Below, in pieces: positions 20,102-27,291 of a stretch of DNA of 49,251 nt (positions are counted from its first letter, which is position 1; every line of letters begins with the position of its first letter). The stretch is taken from contig PALN01000092.1 of assembly GCA_002706405.1 (NCBI GenBank), positions 1 through 49,251 on the forward strand. The letters are read 5' to 3'. This DNA is from Rhodospirillaceae bacterium. GTDB taxonomy: Bacteria > Pseudomonadota > Alphaproteobacteria > Rhodospirillales > Casp-alpha2. The translations under genes were made by a program, and so were the position numbers. The notes beneath the pieces are model-generated. The model was given only the letters and a program-made list of their open reading frames with translations. It was not told where the DNA came from and ran no database searches.

Positions 20102-20130
20102 AGTATCAGTAACTCAAGGCCCCTTGTCAA
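20102..20130 (-). promoter_or_regulatory. Promoter of the argD-argF operon
   Basis: A perfect TTGACA (20130-20125), a 17-bp spacer, and GATACT (20107-20102) lie on the minus strand about 91 bp ahead of the argD start codon. This is one of the best sigma-70-like promoters in the window. Confidence 0.65.
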
Positions 20131-20137
20131 CGGCGAC

Positions 20138-20162
20138 AAAAGGGCCCTTCACCCAGGGCCCT
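20138..20162 (-). terminator. Rho-independent terminator of the ABC-2 permease gene
   Basis: On the minus strand AGGGCCC (20162-20156) pairs with GGGCCCT (20147-20141) around an 8-nt loop and is followed by a short T-run (20141-20138). It starts 11 bp past the permease stop. Confidence 0.65.
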
Positions 20163-20172
20163 CGGGCAGTCG

Positions 20173-21009
20173 TCAGGCCTTCAGCTTGTAGCCCGTGCGG
20201 AACATCCAGGTGCACAGGCACCAAAGGGCGATGTTGATCACCGCCATGACCGCGACGCCGATCCAAAGATTGCCGTCGGCATGGCCGATGAAGCCGTAAC
20301 GGAAGCCGTCGATCATGTAGAAAAAGGGATTGAAATGGGCCGCGATCTGGGCACCCTCGGGCAGGCGTTCGATCGAATAAAACGTCCCGGACAGGAACGA
20401 CAGCGGCGTGATGACGAAATTGGTGACCGCCGCGATATGGTCGAACTTGTCGGCCCAGATGCCGCCCGCCAGGCCCAGAAGCGACAGCATCAATGCCCCC
20501 ATGACCGCGTGATAGACGACGAAGAACGGATCATGCAGGCCCAGGTCCACGGTCAGCGCCATGGCCGCGCCGACGACGACGGCGACGGCGACGCCGCGGG
20601 TCATGCCGCCGATGGCGAAGCCGAACACCAGTTCATGGGCATTCAGGGGCGCCATCAGGCTGTCGACGATATTGCCTTGGATCTTGCCGATCATCAGCGA
20701 GCTCGAGGTATTGGCGAAGGAATTCTGGGCGATCGCCATCATGATCAGACCGGGGGCCAGGAAGGTGATGAAGGGCATGCCGGCGACGACCCGGTGATCG
20801 CCGCCGAGCGCCAGGGCGAACACGGCGAGGAACAGCATCGTCGTGATCAGGGGGGCGACCAGGGTCTGGGTATAGACCTTGATGAAGCGCCGCACCTCGC
20901 GCATGTACAATGTCTTCAGCCCGATCCAGTTGACCGCCCCCATGGGGGCGATGCCGTCAGTCGCGGACGGCAGGGTCGGCAGGGCGGAAAGGGGTGTCTG
21001 GTCACGCAT
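20173..21009 (-). CDS. ABC-2 type transporter permease
   Basis: This permease of about 278 residues has six hydrophobic segments. An ABC-2 signature region FNPFFYMIDGFRYGFIG is near the C-terminus, preceded by FLSGTFYSIERLP, as in drug, polysaccharide or Nod-factor export permeases. AAGGAG (21022-21017) places the start at ATG 21009, seven bases away; ATG 21012 is next to it. No ATPase gene lies beside it; the only ATPase in the window is 17 kb away with its own permease. The ATPase must therefore be encoded elsewhere. It is divergent from recX with only 20 bp between starts. Confidence 0.88.
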   Translation of the reverse strand: MRDQTPLSALPTLPSATDGIAPMGAVNWIGLKTLYMREVRRFIKVYTQTLVAPLITTMLFLAVFALALGGDHRVVAGMPFITFLAPGLIMMAIAQNSFANTSSSLMIGKIQGNIVDSLMAPLNAHELVFGFAIGGMTRGVAVAVVVGAAMALTVDLGLHDPFFVVYHAVMGALMLSLLGLAGGIWADKFDHIAAVTNFVITPLSFLSGTFYSIERLPEGAQIAAHFNPFFYMIDGFRYGFIGHADGNLWIGVAVMAVINIALWCLCTWMFRTGYKLKA

Positions 21010-21029
21010 CATCGCGCTCCTTATAAGAT

Positions 21030-21644
21030 ATGACCATGGAGAGTCCAATCGGTTCCGACGATCCGGCGCGCGCCAAGGGCGCCAAACGCAAGCCCCGGGG
21101 GCCCAAGAAGGCGACGCAAAGCCATCTTGCCAACGCGGCCCTCCATTACCTTGCGCGCTTCGCCACGTCTTCGGAAAACCTGCGCCGCGTGCTGATGCGC
21201 CGGGTCGAGAAATCCGCCCACCATCACGGCACCGATCCGGAAGAAGGAGCTGCCTGGGTCGAGGACCTGATCCAGCGCTATCAGCGGGCGGGGCTGCTGG
21301 ACGATGCCGCCTATGCCGAAGCACGGGCCGGCGACTTGCTGCGCCGGGGCACGCCACTGAAGGGCGTGCGGTTCAAGCTGATGCAGAAAGGCGTCGGAGA
21401 AGACGACATCGACACGGCCCTTGCCGCCGCGACCGAAGACACCCCCGAACCCGATCTGGCCGCCGCGGCGGCCCTCGCCCGGCGTCGGCGATTGGGCCCC
21501 TATGCCGCGCCGGACAAGCGGGCAGAACGCCGCGACAAGGATCTGGCGACCCTGGCCCGGGCCGGGTTCGATTACGGCACGGCGCGGCGGGTGATCGAGG
21601 CCGAAACCGTCGACGACCTGACCCGCATGCTCGACGAACGCTAA
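21030..21644 (+). CDS. recX: RecX-like regulatory protein
   Basis: The 204-residue protein looks like alphaproteobacterial RecX, which modulates RecA filaments. It is helical, with three tandem three-helix units: YLARFATSSENLRRVLMRRV, LIQRYQRAGLLDDAAYAEAR and LMQKGVGEDDIDTALAAA. A basic N-terminal tail (AKGAKRKPRGPKKA) precedes them. recA is not in the window. ATG 21030 or 21036 may start it; neither has a ribosome site, since the only nearby purine-rich run belongs to the divergent gene. Confidence 0.8.
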   Translation: MTMESPIGSDDPARAKGAKRKPRGPKKATQSHLANAALHYLARFATSSENLRRVLMRRVEKSAHHHGTDPEEGAAWVEDLIQRYQRAGLLDDAAYAEARAGDLLRRGTPLKGVRFKLMQKGVGEDDIDTALAAATEDTPEPDLAAAAALARRRRLGPYAAPDKRAERRDKDLATLARAGFDYGTARRVIEAETVDDLTRMLDER

Positions 21645-21702
21645 GGTTTGCCGCCGGCACGGAATTCGGGAACAATGGACCCGACCTGTCCGGGAGGAAC
21701 CG

Positions 21703-22209
21703 ATGACGGCACGCATACCGATCCTTTTCGCGTTGGTGGCCGCAGTGGTGTCGGGGGCGCCCCCCTTGCGGGCGGACCCGCCCCTGAAGACCCTGGGCCT
21801 GATCGAAACCGTACGGATTCAACCGGAAGACATCGACATCCGCGCCAAGGTCGACACGGGGGCGGAAAATTCGTCCCTCGATGCCCGGGAATGGGAAACC
21901 TTCGAACACGACGGGGCGACCTGGATCCGCTTTACCCTACATCTGGACGGCGGTGAAAACCGCACCTTGGAACGCCCCCTCGGCCGCATGACGGTGATCC
22001 ACCGCGCCGGCAGCCGACAGGAACGCCCGATCGTGATGATGACCCTTTGCGTCGGCAACGTCGCGCGGGCGGTCGAGGTCAACCTGGCCGAACGGCCCAA
22101 GCTGACCTACCGCATGCTGCTGGGGGCGAGCTTCCTCACGGGTGCGTTCGTGGTCGACGTGTCGCAGGCCGACCTGACCCGTCCGACCTGCGACGGAGCG
22201 GCAAAATGA
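21703..22209 (+). CDS. Exported retropepsin-like aspartic protease (Zn_protease/RimK-associated family)
   Basis: The 168-residue protein has an N-terminal signal or anchor segment (IPILFALVAAVVSGAPPLRA) and a single aspartic-protease lobe. The active-site motif is D51-T-G-A in AKVDTGAENSSL, and a second hydrophobic strand before the C-terminus reads RMLLGASFLTGAFVVD, as in dimeric retropepsins. The family is annotated as ATP-dependent zinc protease (PF05618) or, as I recall, RloA. It is the first gene of a coupled trio; its stop overlaps the next start by ATGA. It is expected in the periplasm, trimming or processing a peptide or protein target. Confidence 0.85.
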   Translation: MTARIPILFALVAAVVSGAPPLRADPPLKTLGLIETVRIQPEDIDIRAKVDTGAENSSLDAREWETFEHDGATWIRFTLHLDGGENRTLERPLGRMTVIHRAGSRQERPIVMMTLCVGNVARAVEVNLAERPKLTYRMLLGASFLTGAFVVDVSQADLTRPTCDGAAK

Positions 22210-23735
22210 AGAACCGCACGGTCTATGTTCTGGCGGCCCTGTTCGCAGCGGCGGGGCTGGCGCTGTTTGCCTACAAGGTCCTGGCCCTCGAATTCCCCCT
22301 GAGCCCCGGCGACACCCCGGACAATTGGGCGGTCGAAACCCGCGTCACCTTCCAGGCGGCGGACGGCCCGGCGACCGTGCGCCTGTTCATCCCGCGCAAT
22401 ACCCGGACCTATACGATTCTCGACCAAAGTTTCGTGTCGCGCGGTTATGCCCTGACCACGGAACTCACGCCCGACGGCCGCATGGCCCATCTGACCCGGC
22501 GCCAAGCCAAGGGGCCGCAGACGGTCTATTTCCGCTTTTTGATTCACCGGTCGGAGCCGCCCGCCACGCCGCCGGTGGCCGATCCGGCCCCGGTCCAACC
22601 GCCGCCATGGAAAGGCCTGCGCCTGGTCGCCGCGCGGGCCCTGCTCGACCAGATCCGTGGCGAGGGGAAAACCGCGACCGACATGGCGGCGACGCTGATC
22701 AAGCGTCTGGCCGCAACTGACCCGGACGACGCGGCGCGCAGCCTGCTGGGCAAAACCGCCGGCGCCGAACGTCTTGTCGATGTCGCGGCCGGTGTGCTCG
22801 CCCTGGGCGGCATTCAGGCGCGGTCCGTGCACGGCATCGCCCTGGTCGAAGGGCAGAAGACCGTGCATACGGTCCATTGGCTGGAGATCGCCGAAGCCGG
22901 TGCCTGGCAGCGCATGACCGCCGACCCGACGGCCCCGCAGGTCCCGGCGACCTGGTTCCCCTGGTGGCGGGGGACGACCAAGCTGGCCCAAGTCGACGGC
23001 GGCAGCCATCCCAAGCTGCGCATCACGGTCGAGCGGGCGGCGGATCAGGCGATCGTCGACAGCCTGTCGCAGGACCAGGCCCAGGCGAAGAACCTGCTGA
23101 CCTCGGCGATGGCGTCCCTGCCGCTGGAAGTTCAACAGGTTTATCGCGTCCTGCTGGTGGTGCCCCTGGGGGTGTTGCTGTTGGTCATCCTGCGCAACGT
23201 GATCGGGCTGAAAAGCTTCGGCACCTTCATGCCCGTGCTGATCGCCCTGGCGTTCCGTGAAACCCAGCTTCTGTGGGGCATCGTGCTGTTCACGGTGATC
23301 GTCGCCATCGGCCTGGCGATCCGGCTGTGGATGGAAAGCCTGCGCCTGCTCGTGGTACCGCGGCTGGCGGCGGTGCTGATCGTGGTGGTCGGCGCCATGG
23401 CCGTGCTCAGCATCGCCAGCGCCCAGTTCGGACTGACCGGCGGCCTGTCGGTGGCGCTGTTCCCCATGGTCATCCTGACCATGACCGTCGAACGCATGTC
23501 CGTGATCTGGGACGAACGCGGCCCGCGCGACGCCATGCAGCAGGGTATCGGCAGCCTGTTCGTGGCGACCATCTGCTATCTTCTGATGAGCCATCCCCTG
23601 GTCGAACATCTGTTCTTCCAGTTCCCGGAACTGCTGCTGGTGGTGTTGGCCGCGGTCTTGCTGCTGGGCCGCTATTCCGGCTATCGGCTGACGGAACTGT
23701 ATCGCTTCAAGCCGCTGGCCGGGGGCGGGCGCTAG
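22206..23735 (+). CDS. Inactive transglutaminase fused to multi-helix membrane domain (RloB-like)
   Basis: This 509-residue membrane protein has one N-terminal helix (residues 5-27), a periplasmic part of about 280 residues and a C-terminal block of about seven helices from residue 315 on (starting VYRVLLVVPLGVLLLVILRN). The periplasmic part contains a transglutaminase-like region (SVHGIALVEG.. HTVHWLEI) without the usual catalytic cysteine. This matches the 'inactive transglutaminase plus 7TM' architecture (Transglut_i_TM / 7TM_transglut). ATG 22206 lies inside the preceding stop. A function in sensing or substrate presentation to the partner enzymes is an inference. Confidence 0.82.
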   Translation: MKNRTVYVLAALFAAAGLALFAYKVLALEFPLSPGDTPDNWAVETRVTFQAADGPATVRLFIPRNTRTYTILDQSFVSRGYALTTELTPDGRMAHLTRRQAKGPQTVYFRFLIHRSEPPATPPVADPAPVQPPPWKGLRLVAARALLDQIRGEGKTATDMAATLIKRLAATDPDDAARSLLGKTAGAERLVDVAAGVLALGGIQARSVHGIALVEGQKTVHTVHWLEIAEAGAWQRMTADPTAPQVPATWFPWWRGTTKLAQVDGGSHPKLRITVERAADQAIVDSLSQDQAQAKNLLTSAMASLPLEVQQVYRVLLVVPLGVLLLVILRNVIGLKSFGTFMPVLIALAFRETQLLWGIVLFTVIVAIGLAIRLWMESLRLLVVPRLAAVLIVVVGAMAVLSIASAQFGLTGGLSVALFPMVILTMTVERMSVIWDERGPRDAMQQGIGSLFVATICYLLMSHPLVEHLFFQFPELLLVVLAAVLLLGRYSGYRLTELYRFKPLAGGGR

Positions 23736-23736
23736 C

Positions 23737-24720
23737 ATGGAAATCGTCGACCTGTATCGCCGGCTTCGCGCCAACGGCGTGCTCGGCCTGAACGGGCGCA
23801 ACGCGGACTACCAACTGGTCCACAATCAGCGCAAGTTCTTCCCCCTGGTCGACGACAAGCTGAAATCCAAAAGACTGGCCGAGGCCGCCGGCATCGCCGT
23901 GCCGCCCCTGTTCGGCGTCATCGAATACCCGCACGAGGTCCGCACCTTCGACGCCATCGTCCAAAATCATGAGGATTTCGTGGTCAAGCCGGCCGAAGGC
24001 AGCGGCGGCGACGGCATTCTGGTGGTCGTGGGCCGCGACGGCGCCGGGTTCCGCCTGGCGGGCGGCACGGTCATGTCGGCGGACGAAATGCGCTTTCACA
24101 TCAACAATATCCTGGCCGGAACCTTTTCCCTGGGCGGGCAGCCGGACAAGGCGCTGATCGAATACCGCATCCGCTTCGACCCGGTGTTCAAGGGCATCGC
24201 CTTTCAGGGCGTGCCGGACATCCGCATCATCGTATTCTACGGCGTGCCGGTGATGGCCATGACCCGCCTGCCGACCCAGGAATCGTCGGGCAAGGCCAAC
24301 CTGCACCAGGGGGCGATCGGCGCCGGCATCGACATGACCACGGGGCGGACCCTGAATGCCGTATGGCATGACCGCATCATCACCGCCCACCCCGACACGG
24401 GGGCCCCCGTGTCGGGCGTGCAGATCCCCCATTGGGAGATCCTGCTGCACCACGCGGCAAGGTCGTTCGATTTGACCCATCTGGGCTATCAGGGCATCGA
24501 CATGGTTTTGGATTCCGAGCGCGGACCGGTGATGCTGGAACTGAACGCGCGGCCGGGCCTGAGCATTCAGATCGCCAACGGTGAAGGCCTGGGCCTGCGC
24601 CTGGGCCTGATCGACCGTCAATTGCGGGATGCGCCGGAAACCCTGGCCGAGACCGAAGAGCGCGTGGCCTTCGCGAAAGCGCATTTCGCGCCCCGCCCGT
24701 CGGCACAGATCCCGGCCTGA
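23737..24720 (+). CDS. ATP-grasp ligase of the alpha-L-glutamate ligase-like group (RloC-like)
   Basis: The 327-residue ATP-grasp protein starts one base after the preceding stop. Nucleotide-binding features are FVVKPAEGSGGDGILVV (K84 and the glycine-rich loop), the DIRIIVFYGVPVMAM strand and the metal-binding MLELNARPGLSIQIAN near residue 270, with the required Glu and Asn. Such enzymes join an amino or hydroxyl group to a carboxyl via an acyl phosphate. With the protease and the membrane transglutaminase-like partner it forms a conserved three-gene system. Its substrate is not known to me. Confidence 0.85.
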   Translation: MEIVDLYRRLRANGVLGLNGRNADYQLVHNQRKFFPLVDDKLKSKRLAEAAGIAVPPLFGVIEYPHEVRTFDAIVQNHEDFVVKPAEGSGGDGILVVVGRDGAGFRLAGGTVMSADEMRFHINNILAGTFSLGGQPDKALIEYRIRFDPVFKGIAFQGVPDIRIIVFYGVPVMAMTRLPTQESSGKANLHQGAIGAGIDMTTGRTLNAVWHDRIITAHPDTGAPVSGVQIPHWEILLHHAARSFDLTHLGYQGIDMVLDSERGPVMLELNARPGLSIQIANGEGLGLRLGLIDRQLRDAPETLAETEERVAFAKAHFAPRPSAQIPA

Positions 24721-24725
24721 GGCCG

Positions 24726-25412
24726 CTATTTCGGAACTTCGATGGCCTCGCGGCGGCGGATCAGGATCAGCTTGCCCTTGAAGGAAATACGGTCCTCCAT
24801 CAACAGCGCGGTGCCGAACTCGGGCACATACCAGGCGTTGATTTCGACCAGGTCCCACTTCATGGACTTGGGCCCGTCGATCACCTTCTGCGAGATGTCG
24901 ATCAGATGGGCCGTGAACTCACCCGCCGGCAGTTTCAGGACCTTGGTGCCGCGCACGCAAAGCGACGACTGCAGCTTGAAGACGGACTTGCCGTCCTTCT
25001 TGCCTTCGACGACGTAGTTGGCCTCGTTCCCCTGTTTCAGGGGCCACAACTTGTCGTATTCCGATACCTTGAAATCGAATTTCCAGCCGCCGCCGCCGGC
25101 GATACGGGCGAAGGCGCGGTACAGTGTCACGTCCTGTATCGGGCCTTTGCCCTGGACGGGTTCGCGGAACCAGCGCACGGTGTCGCCGTCGATGGATTTC
25201 ACCCGGTAGCGATGGTGGGTCACGTCCGGGGTCTTGGAATCCGGATTATGGGTGATCTTGAAGATGAAATTGGCGTTTTCTGCGGGCGACGCATAGGGAA
25301 TCGGCGCTTCCCCGCCCTTCGAAGCAATGCAGACGGAGGCCCAGGCGGAAGACGATAAGGCGACGGCCCCAATCAGGGCCGCCACAAATGCAATAGTACG
25401 GGACAGGCCCAT
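24726..25412 (-). CDS. Exported protein of unknown function
   Basis: The 228-residue product has a clear signal peptide (MGLSRTIAFVAALIGAVALS, cleavage near AWASVC) and a beta-rich mature part with alternating charged strands, ending FKGKLILIRRREAIEVPK. ATG 25412 is chosen because AGGGGAG precedes it and the signal peptide starts there. The stop is 5 bp from the convergent ATP-grasp gene, and it is divergent from mscS. I do not recognise the family. A LolA- or DUF3108-like envelope beta-sandwich is possible, but this is only an impression. Confidence 0.72.
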   Translation of the reverse strand: MGLSRTIAFVAALIGAVALSSSAWASVCIASKGGEAPIPYASPAENANFIFKITHNPDSKTPDVTHHRYRVKSIDGDTVRWFREPVQGKGPIQDVTLYRAFARIAGGGGWKFDFKVSEYDKLWPLKQGNEANYVVEGKKDGKSVFKLQSSLCVRGTKVLKLPAGEFTAHLIDISQKVIDGPKSMKWDLVEINAWYVPEFGTALLMEDRISFKGKLILIRRREAIEVPK

Positions 25413-25525
25413 TCGGCTCCCCTTGGTTGTCACGGCGCAGGACGCCCCTGCCCTCGCCCCCAAGAAGCAGTTTTCCCCGGGCAACAGTCTAGTCAAGCAG
25501 GGCCAACATACAATAAACAACTGTT

Positions 25526-26680
25526 ATGAATGACATGAACGAATTTTGGACCCTCGTCGTCGACGTCTGGCAACACGGCGTCGTCGGCATCGACGTCGGC
25601 CGCATGGCCGCAGCCGTTGGCATTTTCCTGGTCTTCATGATGTTGCGCGGCCTGTTGACGCGCTTCCTCATGGGCTGGCTGCGCATGATGACCAAGCGCA
25701 CCCCCTGGACCCTGGACGATCAGATTCTCGCGACCATCGAGCCGCCGGTGCGCTTCGTGCCCGTGGTCATGGGCCTGTTCTTCGCCTTCCAGGTCCTGGA
25801 ACTGAAGGGCATGCCCGATCAGATGGCATCCAACCTGGTGCGCTCGCTGATCGCCTTCACCATCTTCTGGGCGCTGTACCGGGTGATTGATCCCTTGAGC
25901 ATCCTGCTCCATCGACTCGACAGCGTGTTTTCCACGGAACTGGTGGAATGGATGGCCCGCGCGATCCGCGTGCTGGTGTTCATCATCGGCGCGGCGGCGG
26001 TGCTGGAAATCTGGGGCATCAAAGTCGGCCCGATCATCGCCGGGTTCGGTCTGATCGGGGTCGCCGTGGCGCTGGGTGCGCAAGACCTGTTCAAGAACCT
26101 GATCGCGGGGCTTCTGATCCTGGCGGAAAAGCGGTTCCACAAGGGCGACTGGATCAATGTCGACGGCGTCGTCGAAGGCCATGTGGAAGCCATCGGGTTC
26201 CGCTCGACCATGGTCCGCCGATTCGACAAGGCGCCGGTCATGGTGCCGAACTCGCAATTGTCGGACACGGCGGTCATCAACTTCACCGCCATGACCCACC
26301 GCCGCATCAAGTGGCTGATCGGGGTCGAGTACCGCACCACGGTCGATCAGTTGCGCCAAATCCGCGATCAGATCGCGGCCTATATCGATGAAACACCCGA
26401 CTTCGCGCCGAAGACAGACGTCTCGACCTTCGTGCGCATCGACAGCTTCGGCGATTCCTCTATCAACATCATGGTCTACTGCTTCACCCTGACGACGAAA
26501 TGGGGTGAGTATCTGGAGATCAAGGAACGCCTGGCTTACAAGGTCATGGACATCGTCCACGGCGCCGGGGCCGCCTTTGCCTTCCCGAGCCAGTCGATTT
26601 ATGTAGAAAGCCTGCCGGGCGACGACGCGCCGGAAATCTTCCAGCCGCCCGTAGGGCCCGCACCCGGCAAAGACGCCTAA
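25526..26680 (+). CDS. MscS family mechanosensitive channel
   Basis: The 384-residue channel has about five membrane helices, the pore helix TM3 region IIAGFGLIGVAVALGAQDLFKNLIAG, and the MscS beta domain (FHKGDWINVDGVVEGHVEAIGFRST region, then PNSQL). It is larger than E. coli MscS (286) by two extra N-terminal helices. It should release solutes on hypo-osmotic shock. It has no clear ribosome site; ATG 25526 and ATG 25535 are both possible, and a TACAAT lies only 12 bp upstream. It sits within 1 kb of the three-gene osmotic-tolerance-like unit. Confidence 0.9.
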   Translation: MNDMNEFWTLVVDVWQHGVVGIDVGRMAAAVGIFLVFMMLRGLLTRFLMGWLRMMTKRTPWTLDDQILATIEPPVRFVPVVMGLFFAFQVLELKGMPDQMASNLVRSLIAFTIFWALYRVIDPLSILLHRLDSVFSTELVEWMARAIRVLVFIIGAAAVLEIWGIKVGPIIAGFGLIGVAVALGAQDLFKNLIAGLLILAEKRFHKGDWINVDGVVEGHVEAIGFRSTMVRRFDKAPVMVPNSQLSDTAVINFTAMTHRRIKWLIGVEYRTTVDQLRQIRDQIAAYIDETPDFAPKTDVSTFVRIDSFGDSSINIMVYCFTLTTKWGEYLEIKERLAYKVMDIVHGAGAAFAFPSQSIYVESLPGDDAPEIFQPPVGPAPGKDA

Positions 26681-26728
26681 CGCCGGGCCCGCCGGCAGAA
26701 GACGACAGACATCAGGAGAGCAGACATC

Positions 26729-27067
26729 ATGGGCATCACCATCTATCACAACCCGAAATGCAGCAAATCGCGCCAGACCCTCCAACTGCTGGAAGACAAA
26801 GGCGTCAGCCCGGACATCGTTCTGTACCTGGAAACCCCGCCCACGGTGGACGAAATGAAAGGCCTGTTGAAAAAGCTCGGCCTGAAGGCCGCCGACATTC
26901 TGCGCCAGGCCGAGGCCAAAGAGGCCGGCCTCGCCAAGGACATGGACGAGGACGCCCTGATCAAGGGTATGATCGCCAACCCGCGGTGCATTGAGCGGCC
27001 GATCGTGGTCAAGGGCGCCAAGGCGGTTCTGGGACGCCCGCCGGAGAACGTTTTGGCGCTTATCTGA
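26729..27067 (+). CDS. arsC: ArsC family arsenate reductase-like protein
   Basis: The 112-residue thioredoxin-fold protein of the ArsC/Spx superfamily has the catalytic N-P-K-C11-SKSR motif, the arginine-bearing NPRCIERPIVV and the GRPPE tail. The family reduces arsenate with glutaredoxin and glutathione. It is short compared with plasmid ArsC (about 141) and resembles the YfgD type, whose physiological role may not be arsenate. No other ars gene is nearby. The ribosome site is AGGAGAG. Confidence 0.85.
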   Translation: MGITIYHNPKCSKSRQTLQLLEDKGVSPDIVLYLETPPTVDEMKGLLKKLGLKAADILRQAEAKEAGLAKDMDEDALIKGMIANPRCIERPIVVKGAKAVLGRPPENVLALI

Positions 27068-27111
27068 CAAGCACCTGACAAGTCGCCCGAATTGCCGAGT
27101 TTTATTGCAAT

Positions 27112-27128
27112 CCTCGTAGGTTACGAGG
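27112..27128 (+). repeat. 7-bp hairpin after arsC
   Basis: CCTCGTA (27112-27118) and TACGAGG (27122-27128) pair around a 3-nt loop, 45 bp after the arsC stop. No T-run follows, so if it ends the arsC transcript it does so inefficiently. Confidence 0.35.
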
Positions 27129-27240
27129 CTTGCGGTTCCGTTGTGGACACTTCAATATGTGCGCGCGAGAGGGGAGTGTGGTTCCACATCACTTCTCTGA
27201 CTTGCCTAAAGATCACCTGAACGGGGCACAGGCAGGCCAG

Positions 27241-27291
27241 ATGAGCAATAGCGACAGCGGACCTGGGGCCGTTGAAATCGTGGAGGACTGA
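27241..27291 (+). CDS. Possible 16-codon leader ORF coupled to the TPR gene
   Basis: ATG 27241 opens a frame coding MSNSDSGPGAVEIVED, whose TGA (27289-27291) overlaps the ATG of the TPR gene as TGATG. A similar tiny frame precedes folE. The downstream gene has its own ribosome site GGAGG inside this frame, so coupling is possible but not needed. Confidence 0.25.
   Translation: MSNSDSGPGAVEIVED

Noticed and set aside
22107-23801. Long minus-strand frame opposite the RloB-like gene
   Set aside because: Extremely rich in His, Gln, Asp and Gly, without domains. The plus-strand gene has clear membrane helices and overlaps its neighbours properly.
25490-25514. Leaderless promoter for mscS based on TACAAT at 25509-25514
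   Set aside because: No acceptable -35 at the right distance, so the call would rest on six bases.
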